Below are positions 1-8,700 of a stretch of DNA of 64,000 bases, piece by piece. Both the position numbers and the translations under genes were made by a program. This DNA is from Flavobacterium sp. LC2016-23 (GTDB lineage: Bacteria; Bacteroidota; Bacteroidia; Flavobacteriales; Flavobacteriaceae): the NCBI RefSeq assembly GCF_009674775.1, contig NZ_WKKE01000026.1:28540-92539 (forward strand). The letters run 5' to 3'. The notes beneath the pieces are model-generated. The model was not told the DNA's origin. It ran no database searches and saw only the letters and a list, made by a program, of their open reading frames with translations. The first letter of the stretch is position 1, and each line of letters opens with the position of its first letter.

Positions 1-606
1 TGGGAAGGCCATGATGTGATGGAAGTAGCAACTCCCGAAGGCTGGCACAAAAACCAGGAATTGGTATTGGATTTTTACAACAAAAGACGCCAGCAGCTCA
101 AAAAAGTGCTGCCGAATCAGGGTCACCGTATTTTAGTCGAATTAGAACAGGATTTTGACGTGCATATTATCACTCAGAACGTAGACGATTTACACGAGCG
201 GGCCGGAAGTACCAAAGTATTGCACTTACATGGTGAACTGCTGAAAGTTAGGAGTACGCAAAACCGTAATCTGATTTTAGATTGGGAAGACGATTTGTTT
301 ACCGGAGATTTTGATGTAAACGGACATCAGCTGCGTCCACATATTGTCTGGTTTGGCGAAGAAGTGCCTGCTCTTGAGGAAGCGATTAAAATAGTGGAAG
401 AAGCAGATTATTTTGCCGTAATCGGAACCTCGCTGCAGGTCTATCCGGCTGCAGGTCTGATTTCTTACACGTATAGCACTACACCTGTTTTTTATATTGA
501 TCCAAAGCCTATTGCAATTCCGAATATTCAGAATAAAGTAGAAATCATTTCCAAAATTGCTTCTGAAGGAGTGGCGATTTTAAGAGACCGTTTAAAATCA
601 ATTTAA
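1..606 (+). CDS. cobB: NAD-dependent protein deacylase (sirtuin), 5' truncated
   Basis: Sirtuins remove acyl groups from lysines using NAD+. The reading frame is open from base 1 (W-E-G-H-D before the first possible start at 16), so the gene is cut by the window edge; the N-terminal Rossmann GAGISxxSG motif is missing. Visible motifs are TQNVDDLHERAG (NAD and substrate binding) and HLHGEL, whose first His is the expected catalytic base. FGEEVP and GTSLQVYPAAGL, typical of the SIRT5/CobB class, follow. No cysteine occurs in the 201 residues seen, so the usual four-Cys zinc site is absent, as I recall for other Flavobacteria homologues. purB follows after 79 bases. The sirtuin call is firm; acyl specificity is not known. 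Confidence 0.93.
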   Translation, partial: WEGHDVMEVATPEGWHKNQELVLDFYNKRRQQLKKVLPNQGHRILVELEQDFDVHIITQNVDDLHERAGSTKVLHLHGELLKVRSTQNRNLILDWEDDLFTGDFDVNGHQLRPHIVWFGEEVPALEEAIKIVEEADYFAVIGTSLQVYPAAGLISYTYSTTPVFYIDPKPIAIPNIQNKVEIISKIASEGVAILRDRLKSI

Positions 607-652
607 AAGTACAATTGCCCGTTTTGATGACTTCTAATCCCCAAATTCTGTT

Positions 653-660
653 TATATTTG
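653..660 (+). promoter_or_regulatory. -7 promoter element of purB
   Basis: TATATTTG matches the Bacteroidetes -7 consensus TAnnTTTG exactly, 25 bases before the purB ATG, predicting a leader of about 20 bases. A TTTG at 623-626 is too far (26 bases) to be a standard -33 element. Confidence 0.5.
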
Positions 661-685
661 CACCTTTCGAACAAACAACATAACA

Positions 686-2032
686 ATGACTACTTTAAAC
701 GAATTGAATGCTATTTCTCCAATTGACGGAAGATATAGAAGTAAAACCCTTTCATTAGCGCCTTTTTTCTCTGAAGAAGCCTTAATCAAATACCGTGTAT
801 TGGTTGAAATTGAATACTTTATTGCCTTGTGCGAAGTACCATTACCACAACTAAAAGACGTAAACCCCAATTTATTTGACAGTTTGCGTGACATCTATAA
901 AAACTTTTCTACTGAAGATGCCCTTTGGATCAAAGAAACAGAGAAAGTGACCAACCACGATGTAAAAGCAGTAGAGTATTTTATCAAAGATGCTTTTGAA
1001 AAACTGGGTTTATCTCAATACAAAGAGTTCATTCACTTCGGATTAACCTCTCAGGATATTAATAACACTGCGATTCCGCTTTCTACAAAAGAAGCTTTTG
1101 AACAGGTTTATATGCCGTCCTTAATTTCCTTAATTTCAAAATTAAAAGAATTAAGCACAGAATGGGCAGCCATTCCGATGTTGGCGCGTACACACGGGCA
1201 ACCGGCTTCCCCTACACGTTTAGGGAAAGAAATTCTGGTTTTCGTGGAGCGTTTGGAAGAGCAGCTGCGTTTGTTGTTCAATGTTCCGTTTGCAGCTAAA
1301 TTTGGCGGTGCGACCGGAAATTACAATGCGCATCATGTAGCCTATCCTCAAATCGACTGGAAACAGTTTGGAAGCAAATTTGTTGAAACAGGTCTTGGTT
1401 TGCACCATTCTTTTCCAACCACACAAATTGAGCATTACGATCATTTTGCCGCATTTTTTGATGCTTTAAAAAGAATCAATACAATCATTATCGATTTGGA
1501 TCGTGACATCTGGACGTATGTTTCGATGGATTATTTCAAACAAAAAATCAAAGAGGGTGAAATCGGATCATCGGCTATGCCACATAAAGTAAATCCGATT
1601 GATTTTGAAAACTCTGAAGGAAACTTAGGAATGGCAAATGCTATTTTCGAACATTTAGCGGCTAAATTACCAATCTCAAGATTACAGCGTGATTTGACTG
1701 ACAGTACGGTGCTGCGTAATATTGGCGTTCCGATCGGACACACTATTATTGCTTTTGAAGCCTCCTTGAAAGGTCTGAACAAATTACTTTTGAACGAAGC
1801 TAAATTTGCTGAAGATTTAGAAAAAAACTGGGCGGTTGTAGCTGAGGCAATTCAGACCATTTTACGTCGTGAAGCGTATCCGAATCCTTATGAAGCATTA
1901 AAAGGTCTGACCCGGACAAATGAAGCAATTGACAAAAAAGCAATTCATAATTTTATTGCGACTTTAGAAGTTTCTGATGCTGTAAGAGCTGAATTAATGG
2001 CAATAACACCTGCTAATTACGTCGGAATCTAA
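686..2032 (+). CDS. purB: Adenylosuccinate lyase
   Basis: PurB cleaves SAICAR to AICAR and adenylosuccinate to AMP, releasing fumarate, in cytosolic purine synthesis. The 448-residue protein has the expected family length. It carries the fumarase/aspartase superfamily signature GSSAMPHKVNPIDFENSEGN around residues 292-311, containing the mobile catalytic Ser loop, and the histidine motifs TSQDINNTA and ARTHGQPASPT. It begins at ATG 686, 26 bases after a consensus -7 element, and is followed by a strong terminator, so it is probably monocistronic. No odd features. Confidence 0.98.
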   Translation: MTTLNELNAISPIDGRYRSKTLSLAPFFSEEALIKYRVLVEIEYFIALCEVPLPQLKDVNPNLFDSLRDIYKNFSTEDALWIKETEKVTNHDVKAVEYFIKDAFEKLGLSQYKEFIHFGLTSQDINNTAIPLSTKEAFEQVYMPSLISLISKLKELSTEWAAIPMLARTHGQPASPTRLGKEILVFVERLEEQLRLLFNVPFAAKFGGATGNYNAHHVAYPQIDWKQFGSKFVETGLGLHHSFPTTQIEHYDHFAAFFDALKRINTIIIDLDRDIWTYVSMDYFKQKIKEGEIGSSAMPHKVNPIDFENSEGNLGMANAIFEHLAAKLPISRLQRDLTDSTVLRNIGVPIGHTIIAFEASLKGLNKLLLNEAKFAEDLEKNWAVVAEAIQTILRREAYPNPYEALKGLTRTNEAIDKKAIHNFIATLEVSDAVRAELMAITPANYVGI

Positions 2033-2054
2033 ATAAAACACAAAATATTCTCTC

Positions 2055-2087
2055 AAAAAAAGCTATCTTTAACGATAGCTTTTTTTT
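2055..2087 (+). terminator. Intrinsic terminator after purB
   Basis: AAAGCTATC / GATAGCTTT stem with loop TTTAAC, A-run before and T-run after, starting 23 bases past the purB stop. Confidence 0.85.
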
Positions 2088-2100
2088 ATTAAATACCATT

Positions 2101-2252
2101 GGAAGTTAGCCCGGATTGAAATAAAAAGTCTTTTATGAAAAAATGAATATTTTTTTAGCGATTACAGAGCGACCATTGTAAGCTGCTCTAACGGCATTAA
2201 AAATAAGTGTTTTGAGTAAAAGCCTGGAATGGAAAGCTGGATTAAGTTCCTG
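2101..2252 (+). ncRNA. Putative structured intergenic RNA or dispersed element
   Basis: The interval opens with GGAAGTTAGCCCGGATT and closes with GGAAAGCTGGATTAAGTTCC. These ends resemble flanks I recall from recurrent Flavobacteria intergenic elements (of the type TAGCCC-GAT ... GGAAAGC-GGATTAG-TCCTGA) and can form an imperfect terminal stem through GGAA-TTA / TAA-TTCC. The middle is A/T rich without long ORF. It lies between the purB terminator and the antiporter start. Whether it is a transcribed RNA, a leader or a mobile-type repeat cannot be decided here; the family name is unknown to me with certainty. Confidence 0.35.
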
Positions 2253-2269
2253 AAAAAACACCTATTTAT

Positions 2270-4504
2270 ATGATTACCTTAAACGCCGCTGCCGCAACTA
2301 CACACCATTTACAACCTTTAATCAGCGACCTCGGATTGATTCTGATTACCGCCGGGATTGCTGTGCTATTATTTAAAAAAATGAAACAGCCTCTCGTTTT
2401 AGGCTATTTGATTGCCGGATTCCTCGCAGGAAACCACTTTGATTTCTTTCCTTCAATCACAGAAATGAAAAGCGTTGAAGTCTGGGCCGAAATTGGCGTA
2501 ATTATTCTCCTCTTTAGCCTTGGGCTCGAATTTAGTTTTAAGAAATTAATGAAAGTCGGCGGAACAGCCTCTATTACCGCCATTACACAGATTATTACCA
2601 TGGTCATTATTGGTTATCTCGCCGGACAATGGATGGGCTGGTCCCAAATGGACTGTATTTTTCTGGGGGTCATTTTATCTATTTCTTCCACCACTATCAT
2701 CTTAAAAACCTTTGATGAACTTGGCGTAAAAGCACAGAAATTTGCCGGAATTGTTATTGGATCCCTAATCGTACAGGATATTGTCGCTATTTTAATGATG
2801 GTTTTACTTTCTACCATTGCCGTAAGCCAGCAATTTTCCGGAAGTGAATTAATGATGTCGGTTCTAAAGTTAATTTTCTTTTTAACGGCCTGGTTTGTGG
2901 GCGGTATCTTTTTTATTCCGACCCTTCTTAAAAAAGCCAAACATTTACTAACAGATGAAATGCTGCTGATTATTTCACTTGCCTTATGTTTAATGATGGT
3001 AAGTTTCGCCGCCAATGTTGGTTTCTCTCCTGCCCTAGGTGCTTTTATAATGGGATCCATTATTGCCGAAACTACGCAGGCCGAACATATCGAGCATTTA
3101 ATAAAACCCGTTAAGGATTTATTTGGCGCTATCTTTTTTGTATCAGTCGGAATGTTGATCGACCCGAAAATGCTTTACGAACATGCCTTTCCGGTTGCTA
3201 TCTTAACACTACTTACGATCGTTGGCCAGTCTGTTAGTTCTACTATTGGAGCTTTACTGGCCGGACAGCCTTTAAAACAGTCGGTACAAACCGGAATGAG
3301 TTTGTCTCAGATTGGTGAGTTCTCGTTTATTATCGCCACCCTCGGAATGACCTTAAACGTCACAAGTTCGTTTTTATATCCGGTAGTGGTTGCGGTTTCT
3401 GCCGTTACCACTTTTACCACTCCGTTTATGGTCAAATACGCGGTACCGTTTTCAGAAATCCTCGAACGAAAGCTTCCGAAAAAATGGGTTAAAAACATCA
3501 ACCGTTACAGTGTAAATGCCCAGGCCATAAAATCGGTCAGTACCTGGCAAAAAGTGCTGCATGCTTATATTGTTCAGATTGTGTTACATACTATTGTTAT
3601 TGTGGCAGTGATTTTACTGTCTTCAAAATTTGTAGCGCCATTGGTTATTGATACCCGATTCGGAAACACCCTTGCAGCCCTTATCACTTTGGTTATCATT
3701 GCTCCGTTTTTATGGGCACTTTCGTTGCGACGCATAGCAGTAGAAGAAGTTGATGAATTGTGGGCAGAGCGAAAATACAGAGGTGCCCTACTAATGCTGA
3801 TTCTGATTAGAATGAGTCTCGGCCTGTTCTTTGTTGGATTTTTACTGAATATTTTCTTCTCGCCTTTAATCGCTCTGATTGCTTTGGTAATTGCTATAGG
3901 GGCCTATCAGATCTTCCCTAAAAAGCTGAACGAGCAATACCACAAAATAGAAAATCACTTTCTAAAGAATCTGAACGATCGCGAAAACAAAAAAATTGAC
4001 CGAAGATATGCCAACTTAATGCCATGGGACGGTCACATGTCCTTTTTTGATATTGGAAAAGAATCCAATCTGGCAGGTAAGACTCTGGAAGAATTAAGAA
4101 TCAGGGAACAATTAGGAATCAATATTGCTTACATAAAACGTGGAGAGGTAACCATACCTATTCCAACCAAAAACGAACGCCTGTTCCCGGGTGATGAAAT
4201 CTGTGTTATTGGTACCGATGCCCAGGTGACTGAATTTACGAAATTTCTAAATCAAAATGAAATAGAAGCTCCGGCAAAAGTAGAAGAAACGAATATCGTA
4301 TTGCGACAGCTCGAAGTCTCCCAGGAAGAATTTATTCAAAAATCTATTGGACAATTCAGATCTAAAACAAACGGAATGGTTGTAGGTATTGAGCGAAACG
4401 GAAACAGGATACTAAATCCGGAATCCAGTTTAGTATTAGAGAAAAATGATATCCTTTGGGTAGTTGGAGACAAAAAAAGAATGTCTGATTTGTTAAGGTC
4501 CTAA
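2270..4504 (+). CDS. CPA2-family cation:proton antiporter with two TrkA-C domains
   Basis: Likely exchanges K+ or Na+ for protons across the inner membrane. Of 744 residues, about 20-395 form the hydrophobic Na+/H+ exchanger domain, including the SLGLEFSFKKL segment typical of the KefB/KefC group. A second membrane block lies at about 430-550. Two regulatory TrkA-C (RCK-C) domains follow at about 590-665 (LAGKTLEELRIREQLGINI ... FPGDEICVIGT) and 675-744 (GIERNGNRILNP ... LEKNDILWVVGD). There is no TrkA-N nucleotide-binding domain, unlike KefB/KefC. RCK-C domains commonly bind small ligands such as c-di-AMP or ions in relatives; the ligand here is unknown. It stands alone, ends at a convergent hairpin shared with the peroxiredoxin gene, and its substrate ion is not certain. 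Confidence 0.88.
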   Translation: MITLNAAAATTHHLQPLISDLGLILITAGIAVLLFKKMKQPLVLGYLIAGFLAGNHFDFFPSITEMKSVEVWAEIGVIILLFSLGLEFSFKKLMKVGGTASITAITQIITMVIIGYLAGQWMGWSQMDCIFLGVILSISSTTIILKTFDELGVKAQKFAGIVIGSLIVQDIVAILMMVLLSTIAVSQQFSGSELMMSVLKLIFFLTAWFVGGIFFIPTLLKKAKHLLTDEMLLIISLALCLMMVSFAANVGFSPALGAFIMGSIIAETTQAEHIEHLIKPVKDLFGAIFFVSVGMLIDPKMLYEHAFPVAILTLLTIVGQSVSSTIGALLAGQPLKQSVQTGMSLSQIGEFSFIIATLGMTLNVTSSFLYPVVVAVSAVTTFTTPFMVKYAVPFSEILERKLPKKWVKNINRYSVNAQAIKSVSTWQKVLHAYIVQIVLHTIVIVAVILLSSKFVAPLVIDTRFGNTLAALITLVIIAPFLWALSLRRIAVEEVDELWAERKYRGALLMLILIRMSLGLFFVGFLLNIFFSPLIALIALVIAIGAYQIFPKKLNEQYHKIENHFLKNLNDRENKKIDRRYANLMPWDGHMSFFDIGKESNLAGKTLEELRIREQLGINIAYIKRGEVTIPIPTKNERLFPGDEICVIGTDAQVTEFTKFLNQNEIEAPAKVEETNIVLRQLEVSQEEFIQKSIGQFRSKTNGMVVGIERNGNRILNPESSLVLEKNDILWVVGDKKRMSDLLRS

Positions 4505-4598
4505 GAGACTAAGCTGCTAAGGTACTGAGTCAAAAAAAAAAGGTTCTAAGTTTTCTATTCTGAAAACTTAGAACCTTAGTACCTCAGAACCTCAGCCC
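4505..4598. repeat. Word-type inverted repeat between convergent genes (GGTTCTAAG/GGTACTGAG family)
   Basis: A perfect 15-base inverted repeat (4541-4555 with 4562-4576, loop 4556-4561) sits inside outer words related to GCTAAGGTACTGAG and its complement. A-tracts and T-tracts make it a plausible bidirectional terminator for the antiporter (+) and peroxiredoxin (-). The same words recur at 8701-8740 and 29381-29470. Confidence 0.85.
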
Positions 4599-4599
4599 C

Positions 4600-5238
4600 T
4601 TATTTATTAGGCTGCGGAGTCATTCGCAAATACGGTTTGATTGGCGTATGCCCTTTTGGGAATTTCGCCGGAATATCACTATCGGGCACTGCGGGTGTGA
4701 TGACCACATCTTCTCCGTCTTTCCAGTTTGCAGGAGTTGCCACGCTGTAATTTGCAGTTAATTGCAAACTATCAATCACACGAAGCAATTCGTCAAAATT
4801 TCTTCCTGTAGAAGCCGGATAAGTCAGCGTCAGTTTAATTTTTTTGTCAGGACCAATTACAAAAACCGAACGCACCGTAAATTTCTCACTTGCATTTGGA
4901 TGTAACATGTCATATAAAGTCGCTATTTTTTTATCCTCATCAGCGATTATCGGAAAGTTAACCGTTGTATTCTGAGTTTCGTTAATATCTTTAATCCACT
5001 CTTTGTGAGACTCCAGACCATCTACGCTTAAAGCGATCACTTTTGTATTTCTTTTTGTAAATTCAGGAACATAATTGGCAACTGTACCTAGTTCAGTGGT
5101 ACAAACAGGGGTAAAATCTGCAGGATGCGAAAATAAAACGCCCCATGAATCCCCTAACCATTCATGAAAATGGATTGTTCCTTCTGTTGTTTCGGCCTGA
5201 AAATCCGGAGCTATATCGCCTAATCTTAATGTTGACAT
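4600..5238 (-). CDS. 1-Cys peroxiredoxin (Prx6 type)
   Basis: Reduces hydrogen peroxide and alkyl hydroperoxides in the cytosol. The 212-residue protein has the AhpC/TSA fold motif SHPADFTPVCTTELG with the peroxidatic Cys46 and Thr43, and the matching Arg in FTVRSVFVIG. Cys46 is the only cysteine in the whole protein, so resolution must come from an external thiol. The long C-terminal extension (GEDVVITPAVPDSDIPAKFPKG) is characteristic of Prx6. It is transcribed towards the antiporter and separated from the MFS gene behind it by 92 bases. Confidence 0.95.
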   Translation of the reverse strand: MSTLRLGDIAPDFQAETTEGTIHFHEWLGDSWGVLFSHPADFTPVCTTELGTVANYVPEFTKRNTKVIALSVDGLESHKEWIKDINETQNTTVNFPIIADEDKKIATLYDMLHPNASEKFTVRSVFVIGPDKKIKLTLTYPASTGRNFDELLRVIDSLQLTANYSVATPANWKDGEDVVITPAVPDSDIPAKFPKGHTPIKPYLRMTPQPNK

Positions 5239-5330
5239 AATTTAAAGTTTTTTTAGTTCCTCTAAAATTACTAAAAAAATAATTAAAAAAAACTAAACTC
5301 TACTTTTTCTATCAATTTTAAGATAATAAA

Positions 5331-6548
5331 TTATTTCTTCTTTTGAATGTTTGGCAGAAAGTATGCTAAAACGCCAATTAAGGGTAAATACGAACTTATG
5401 ATATACACATATTCAATACTGGTTTTATCCGCAATATAACCTAAAACAGCAGATCCTAAACCACCCATTCCGAATGCAAAACCAAAAAACAAACCTGAAA
5501 TCATTCCAACTTTTCCCGGTTTTAATTCCTGTGCATAAACCAAGATAGCCGAGAATGCAGAAGCAATCACAATTCCGATAATAACAGCCAGAACACCGGT
5601 CCAGAATAAATTGGCGTAAGGCAAAAGCAAGGTAAAGGGTGCGGCTCCTAATATAGAAAACCAAATGATATATTTTCTTCCAAAATGATCTCCTAACGGG
5701 CCTCCGATTAAAGTTCCTGCCGCAACAGAAGCCAGGAAAATAAATAAGTAATATTGTGATTCCTGAATGCCTAATGAAAATTTACTCATTAAATAAAAAG
5801 TAAAATAACTAGACATACTGGCCATATAAAAAAACTTCGAAAAAATCAGCAGCAATAAAACAAGAATCGAAATGGTAATTTTTCTATTCGATAATGCAAC
5901 TGTTTCTTCTTCTAAAGAGGTCTTTTTGGCAGCTCTTAAACTCATATGATTTTCGTACCAAACGGCAATTCTTGACAAGATACCAATTCCGATAACACCT
6001 GCAATGACAAACCAGATTACATACGATTGCCCATGCGGTGCAACAACTAAAGCCACTAATAAAGGTCCGACAGCACTACCGGCATTTCCGCCTAACTGAA
6101 AAATAGACTGTGCCAGACCCCGCTTTCCTCCGGATCCCAAAAAAGCAACTCTTGACGCTTCGGGATGAAAAATAGAAGAACCTATCCCCACTAAAGCCAC
6201 CGAAACCAGTATCATTACAAATGAAGTTGAAATCGATAATAATCCCAATCCCAAAATCGTAAAAATCATCGCTGCTACGAGTGAATACGGTTTTGGTTTT
6301 TTATCCGTATAGAATCCAACAAAAGGCTGTAATAAAGAGGCTGTCAGCTGGAAAACAAACGTAATTAATCCGATCTGCGTAAAACTCAGATCGAAGTTTT
6401 CTTTTAGGATCGGGTATGTGGACGGAATTACGGATTGCATTAAATCATTTAGTAAATGTGCAAATGCTATTGAAAATAATATCGAATAAACTGTTTTTTG
6501 CGCTAAAGCGCTGCTGTCGATTGCAGCAGTCTGAGTAGATGAATTCAT
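5331..6548 (-). CDS. MFS transporter, fosmidomycin-resistance (Fsr)-like
   Basis: A 405-residue major facilitator protein with about 12 membrane segments. Features include FAHLLNDLMQSVIPSTYPILKE at the first segment, the loop FYTDKKPKPY, and GSSIFHPEASRVAFLGSGGKRGLAQSIFQ, which is typical of the Fsr/YnfM-like group. Members export small drugs; the true substrate here is unknown. It lies 19 bases downstream of the AEC transporter on the same strand, so the two are probably co-transcribed. The pairing of an importer/exporter pair of different families could reflect one shared substrate class, but this is inference. Confidence 0.88.
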   Translation of the reverse strand: MNSSTQTAAIDSSALAQKTVYSILFSIAFAHLLNDLMQSVIPSTYPILKENFDLSFTQIGLITFVFQLTASLLQPFVGFYTDKKPKPYSLVAAMIFTILGLGLLSISTSFVMILVSVALVGIGSSIFHPEASRVAFLGSGGKRGLAQSIFQLGGNAGSAVGPLLVALVVAPHGQSYVIWFVIAGVIGIGILSRIAVWYENHMSLRAAKKTSLEEETVALSNRKITISILVLLLLIFSKFFYMASMSSYFTFYLMSKFSLGIQESQYYLFIFLASVAAGTLIGGPLGDHFGRKYIIWFSILGAAPFTLLLPYANLFWTGVLAVIIGIVIASAFSAILVYAQELKPGKVGMISGLFFGFAFGMGGLGSAVLGYIADKTSIEYVYIISSYLPLIGVLAYFLPNIQKKK

Positions 6549-6567
6549 AATGTGGTAAACAAAAAAT

Positions 6568-7479
6568 TTATATAAAACTAACTATAAAATACCAGACGGC
6601 AAGGGTTATGAACGAAACCGGTATTCCGAAACCAATCATCATGCTGCTTAATTTAGGTTTTAATCCGTAAGTCGAAGCCAGAATTGCACCGGTTATCATG
6701 GGTGCCATTGCCATTTCCATAACTGTTATTTTAATAGCCTCTGAATGCTGTTTTAAAATCAAAACATATAAAATCAGGATTACCAGAGGAGCCAGAATTA
6801 ATTTATAAAAAAGTCCGAGTCGCAAAAATTTCCAATGTCTGCTTTTTCGGTCAAATGTAAGCTGCAGACCTACCGAAAGCAAGGCCAGAGGTGTAACAAA
6901 ACTTCCAATTTTCAATAGAAGAGCCTGTAAGTCGTCGTTAAATTCAAAACTAAAAACATTCATCAGGCAGGCAAAAACGAAAGTCAGAAACGGAGGAAAA
7001 AGAGCCACCTTTTTTAGAATACCGAAAGCATCCGCACTTCCCTTAGAATAAAAAGCAGCCACGAAAACACCTAAGGTCGAAACTACGACAAATGTCCCCG
7101 GCTGATCGACAAGAACGGCTGTCTCCAGACCTTTTTTTCCAAATAAGGCTTCAATTATCGGATAACCCAAAAAAGAACTATTACTTAATCCTGCGGTGAG
7201 AATCATGCAGCCAATCAATTTATTAGACCAGCCCATTCGTCTTCCTAAAAAATGAAAAAAGATAAAAGCCAGCAGAAAACTAATCCAGCCTGCTCCTATT
7301 GGAAATAATAATTCCGGATTCCATTTTATTTTTGGAATATGATATAAGGTAATCGCAGGCAGGCAAAAATAAAGGACAATTTTGTTTAAATACTTGTAGA
7401 TATTCACCGGAAACTGCTTTATTCTTTGCAAAAGCAAACCTAAAGCCAGGAAGAAGAATATTAGAATAAAGTTGTTCAT
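6568..7479 (-). CDS. AEC-family (auxin efflux carrier-like) transporter
   Basis: A 303-residue membrane protein with about ten hydrophobic segments in the two five-helix halves of the AEC family. It begins MNNFILIFFFLALGLLLQRI and has the conserved NKIVLYFCLPAITLYHI helix with a broken-helix Pro, and GLSNSSFLGYPIIEALFG. AEC proteins move organic anions such as malate or malonate. It is first in a probable two-gene unit with the MFS gene. A consensus -7 box on the minus strand at 7495-7502 implies a leader of about ten bases. Confidence 0.88.
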   Translation of the reverse strand: MNNFILIFFFLALGLLLQRIKQFPVNIYKYLNKIVLYFCLPAITLYHIPKIKWNPELLFPIGAGWISFLLAFIFFHFLGRRMGWSNKLIGCMILTAGLSNSSFLGYPIIEALFGKKGLETAVLVDQPGTFVVVSTLGVFVAAFYSKGSADAFGILKKVALFPPFLTFVFACLMNVFSFEFNDDLQALLLKIGSFVTPLALLSVGLQLTFDRKSRHWKFLRLGLFYKLILAPLVILILYVLILKQHSEAIKITVMEMAMAPMITGAILASTYGLKPKLSSMMIGFGIPVSFITLAVWYFIVSFI

Positions 7480-7494
7480 AGTGCAGGATTAGGA

Positions 7495-7502
7495 CAAAAA
7501 TA
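7495..7502 (-). promoter_or_regulatory. -7 promoter element of the AEC/MFS unit
   Basis: CAAAAATA on the plus strand reads TATTTTTG on the minus strand, matching TAnnTTTG, 16 bases before the AEC start. Confidence 0.4.
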
Positions 7503-7568
7503 GGGATTTATAAAACACTGAAGAACATTAATTTTTAGTTAAAACTTTTTTTTATAAAGAAAACGTTT

Positions 7569-7576
7569 TATATTTG
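7569..7576 (+). promoter_or_regulatory. -7 promoter element of the Rrf2 gene
   Basis: TATATTTG matches TAnnTTTG, 19 bases before the ATG at 7596, leaving a very short leader. No clear -33 TTTG is seen. Confidence 0.45.
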
Positions 7577-7595
7577 TAACATATTTTATTACAGT

Positions 7596-8003
7596 ATGAT
7601 TTCAGGTAAATTTGCCATAACGATTCACATTTTAACTTTACTCACTAAATTCCCCAATGATTTTTTATCATCGGAATTTATTGCAGGAAGTATGAACCTA
7701 AATCCTGTTTTGGTTCGTAAAGAGATTGCGAATTTAAAAGCACATCATATTGTAGAAAGTAAAGAAGGAAAAAATGGGGGTACCAAATTATCTAAGGAAG
7801 CTTCAGATATCACTTTAAAAGAAATATTCGAAATGACTTTTGACAAAATCAATTTAGGTTATGCCAAAAATCAGCCGAATCCTGACTGTCCGGTTGGAAA
7901 AAAAGTCAACCAGAATTTGGCTGAGTTATATGACGATATCAACGAAAAAGTAGGTTTACAATTGAAAAAAATCACACTGGAAGATTTTTCGAGTCAGTTT
8001 TAA
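7596..8003 (+). CDS. Rrf2-family transcriptional regulator (YwnA-like)
   Basis: A 135-residue winged-helix DNA-binding protein. The N-terminal MISGKFAITIHILTLL and the recognition region FIAGSMNLNPVLVRKEIANLKAH followed by the wing GKNGGTKLSK are typical of Rrf2. Only one cysteine is present (NPDCPVGKK), so an iron-sulfur cluster of the three-Cys IscR/NsrR type is not supported; single-Cys members such as YwnA and CymR-like proteins are better models. The following gene, 55 bases downstream, is a YwnB-like NAD(P)-binding protein, the same pair seen as ywnA-ywnB in Bacillus. The regulator probably controls that gene. Confidence 0.92.
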   Translation: MISGKFAITIHILTLLTKFPNDFLSSEFIAGSMNLNPVLVRKEIANLKAHHIVESKEGKNGGTKLSKEASDITLKEIFEMTFDKINLGYAKNQPNPDCPVGKKVNQNLAELYDDINEKVGLQLKKITLEDFSSQF

Positions 8004-8058
8004 TCCCTTTTTTTACACAAAACTGTAACATTTTTTATTACTAATTAAATTATATATT

Positions 8059-8700
8059 ATGAAAATTGCAATCATTGGAGCTACAGGATTTGTTGGCTCC
8101 GCTATCTTAAACGAACTAGCATCCAGAAACCAGGACATCACAGCGATCGCCAGAACTCCAAAAGAAACATCCGCTGTAAATTGGGTAGCAGCAGATATTT
8201 TTAATGTGGATATCTTGGCTGAAACGCTAAAAGGACACGATGTTATTATTTCTGCTTATAATCCGGGATGGGCTAATCCTAACATTTACGACGATTTTAT
8301 TGCAGGGTCAAAAGCCATTCAGGAAGCGGTTAAAAAATCAGGTGTTAAACGTTTTATCACGATTGGTGGTGCGGGAAGTTTGTTTGTAGCGCCAGGTTTA
8401 CAAGCGGTTGATACTCCGGATTTTCCAAAAGAATATCACGCCGGAGCAACTGCAGCAAGAGATTATTTGAATCTTTTGAAAGAAGAAAAAGATCTGGACT
8501 GGGCCTTTTTTAGCCCTGCTTTCGAAATGCATCAGGGAATCACAACCGGAAGAACAGGAAAATACCGTTTAGGTTTAGAAAACCCGGTTTTCAACGATGA
8601 ACAAAGAAGTATTCTTTCGGTTGAAGATTTAGCAGTTGTTATTGCCGATGAAGCAGAAAATGCAAGACACCATCAGGTTCGTTTTACAGCGGCATATTAA
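8059..8700 (+). CDS. NAD(P)-binding Rossmann protein (YwnB/atypical SDR)
   Basis: A 213-residue atypical short-chain dehydrogenase. The N-terminus MKIAIIGATGFVGSAILNEL has the GxTGxxG dinucleotide motif, and ADIFN, SAYNPGW and FITIGGAGSLFVAPG follow. It lacks the YxxxK pair of classical SDRs, as do other NmrA-like/YwnB proteins that sense or reduce with NAD(P)H. It follows the Rrf2 regulator on the same strand, so a redox- or quinone-responsive unit is plausible but not proven by sequence. Confidence 0.9.
   Translation: MKIAIIGATGFVGSAILNELASRNQDITAIARTPKETSAVNWVAADIFNVDILAETLKGHDVIISAYNPGWANPNIYDDFIAGSKAIQEAVKKSGVKRFITIGGAGSLFVAPGLQAVDTPDFPKEYHAGATAARDYLNLLKEEKDLDWAFFSPAFEMHQGITTGRTGKYRLGLENPVFNDEQRSILSVEDLAVVIADEAENARHHQVRFTAAY

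Noticed and set aside
2614..3060. A 148-codon frame antisense to the antiporter
   Set aside because: It lies fully inside a well-supported membrane protein gene and has no recognisable domain.
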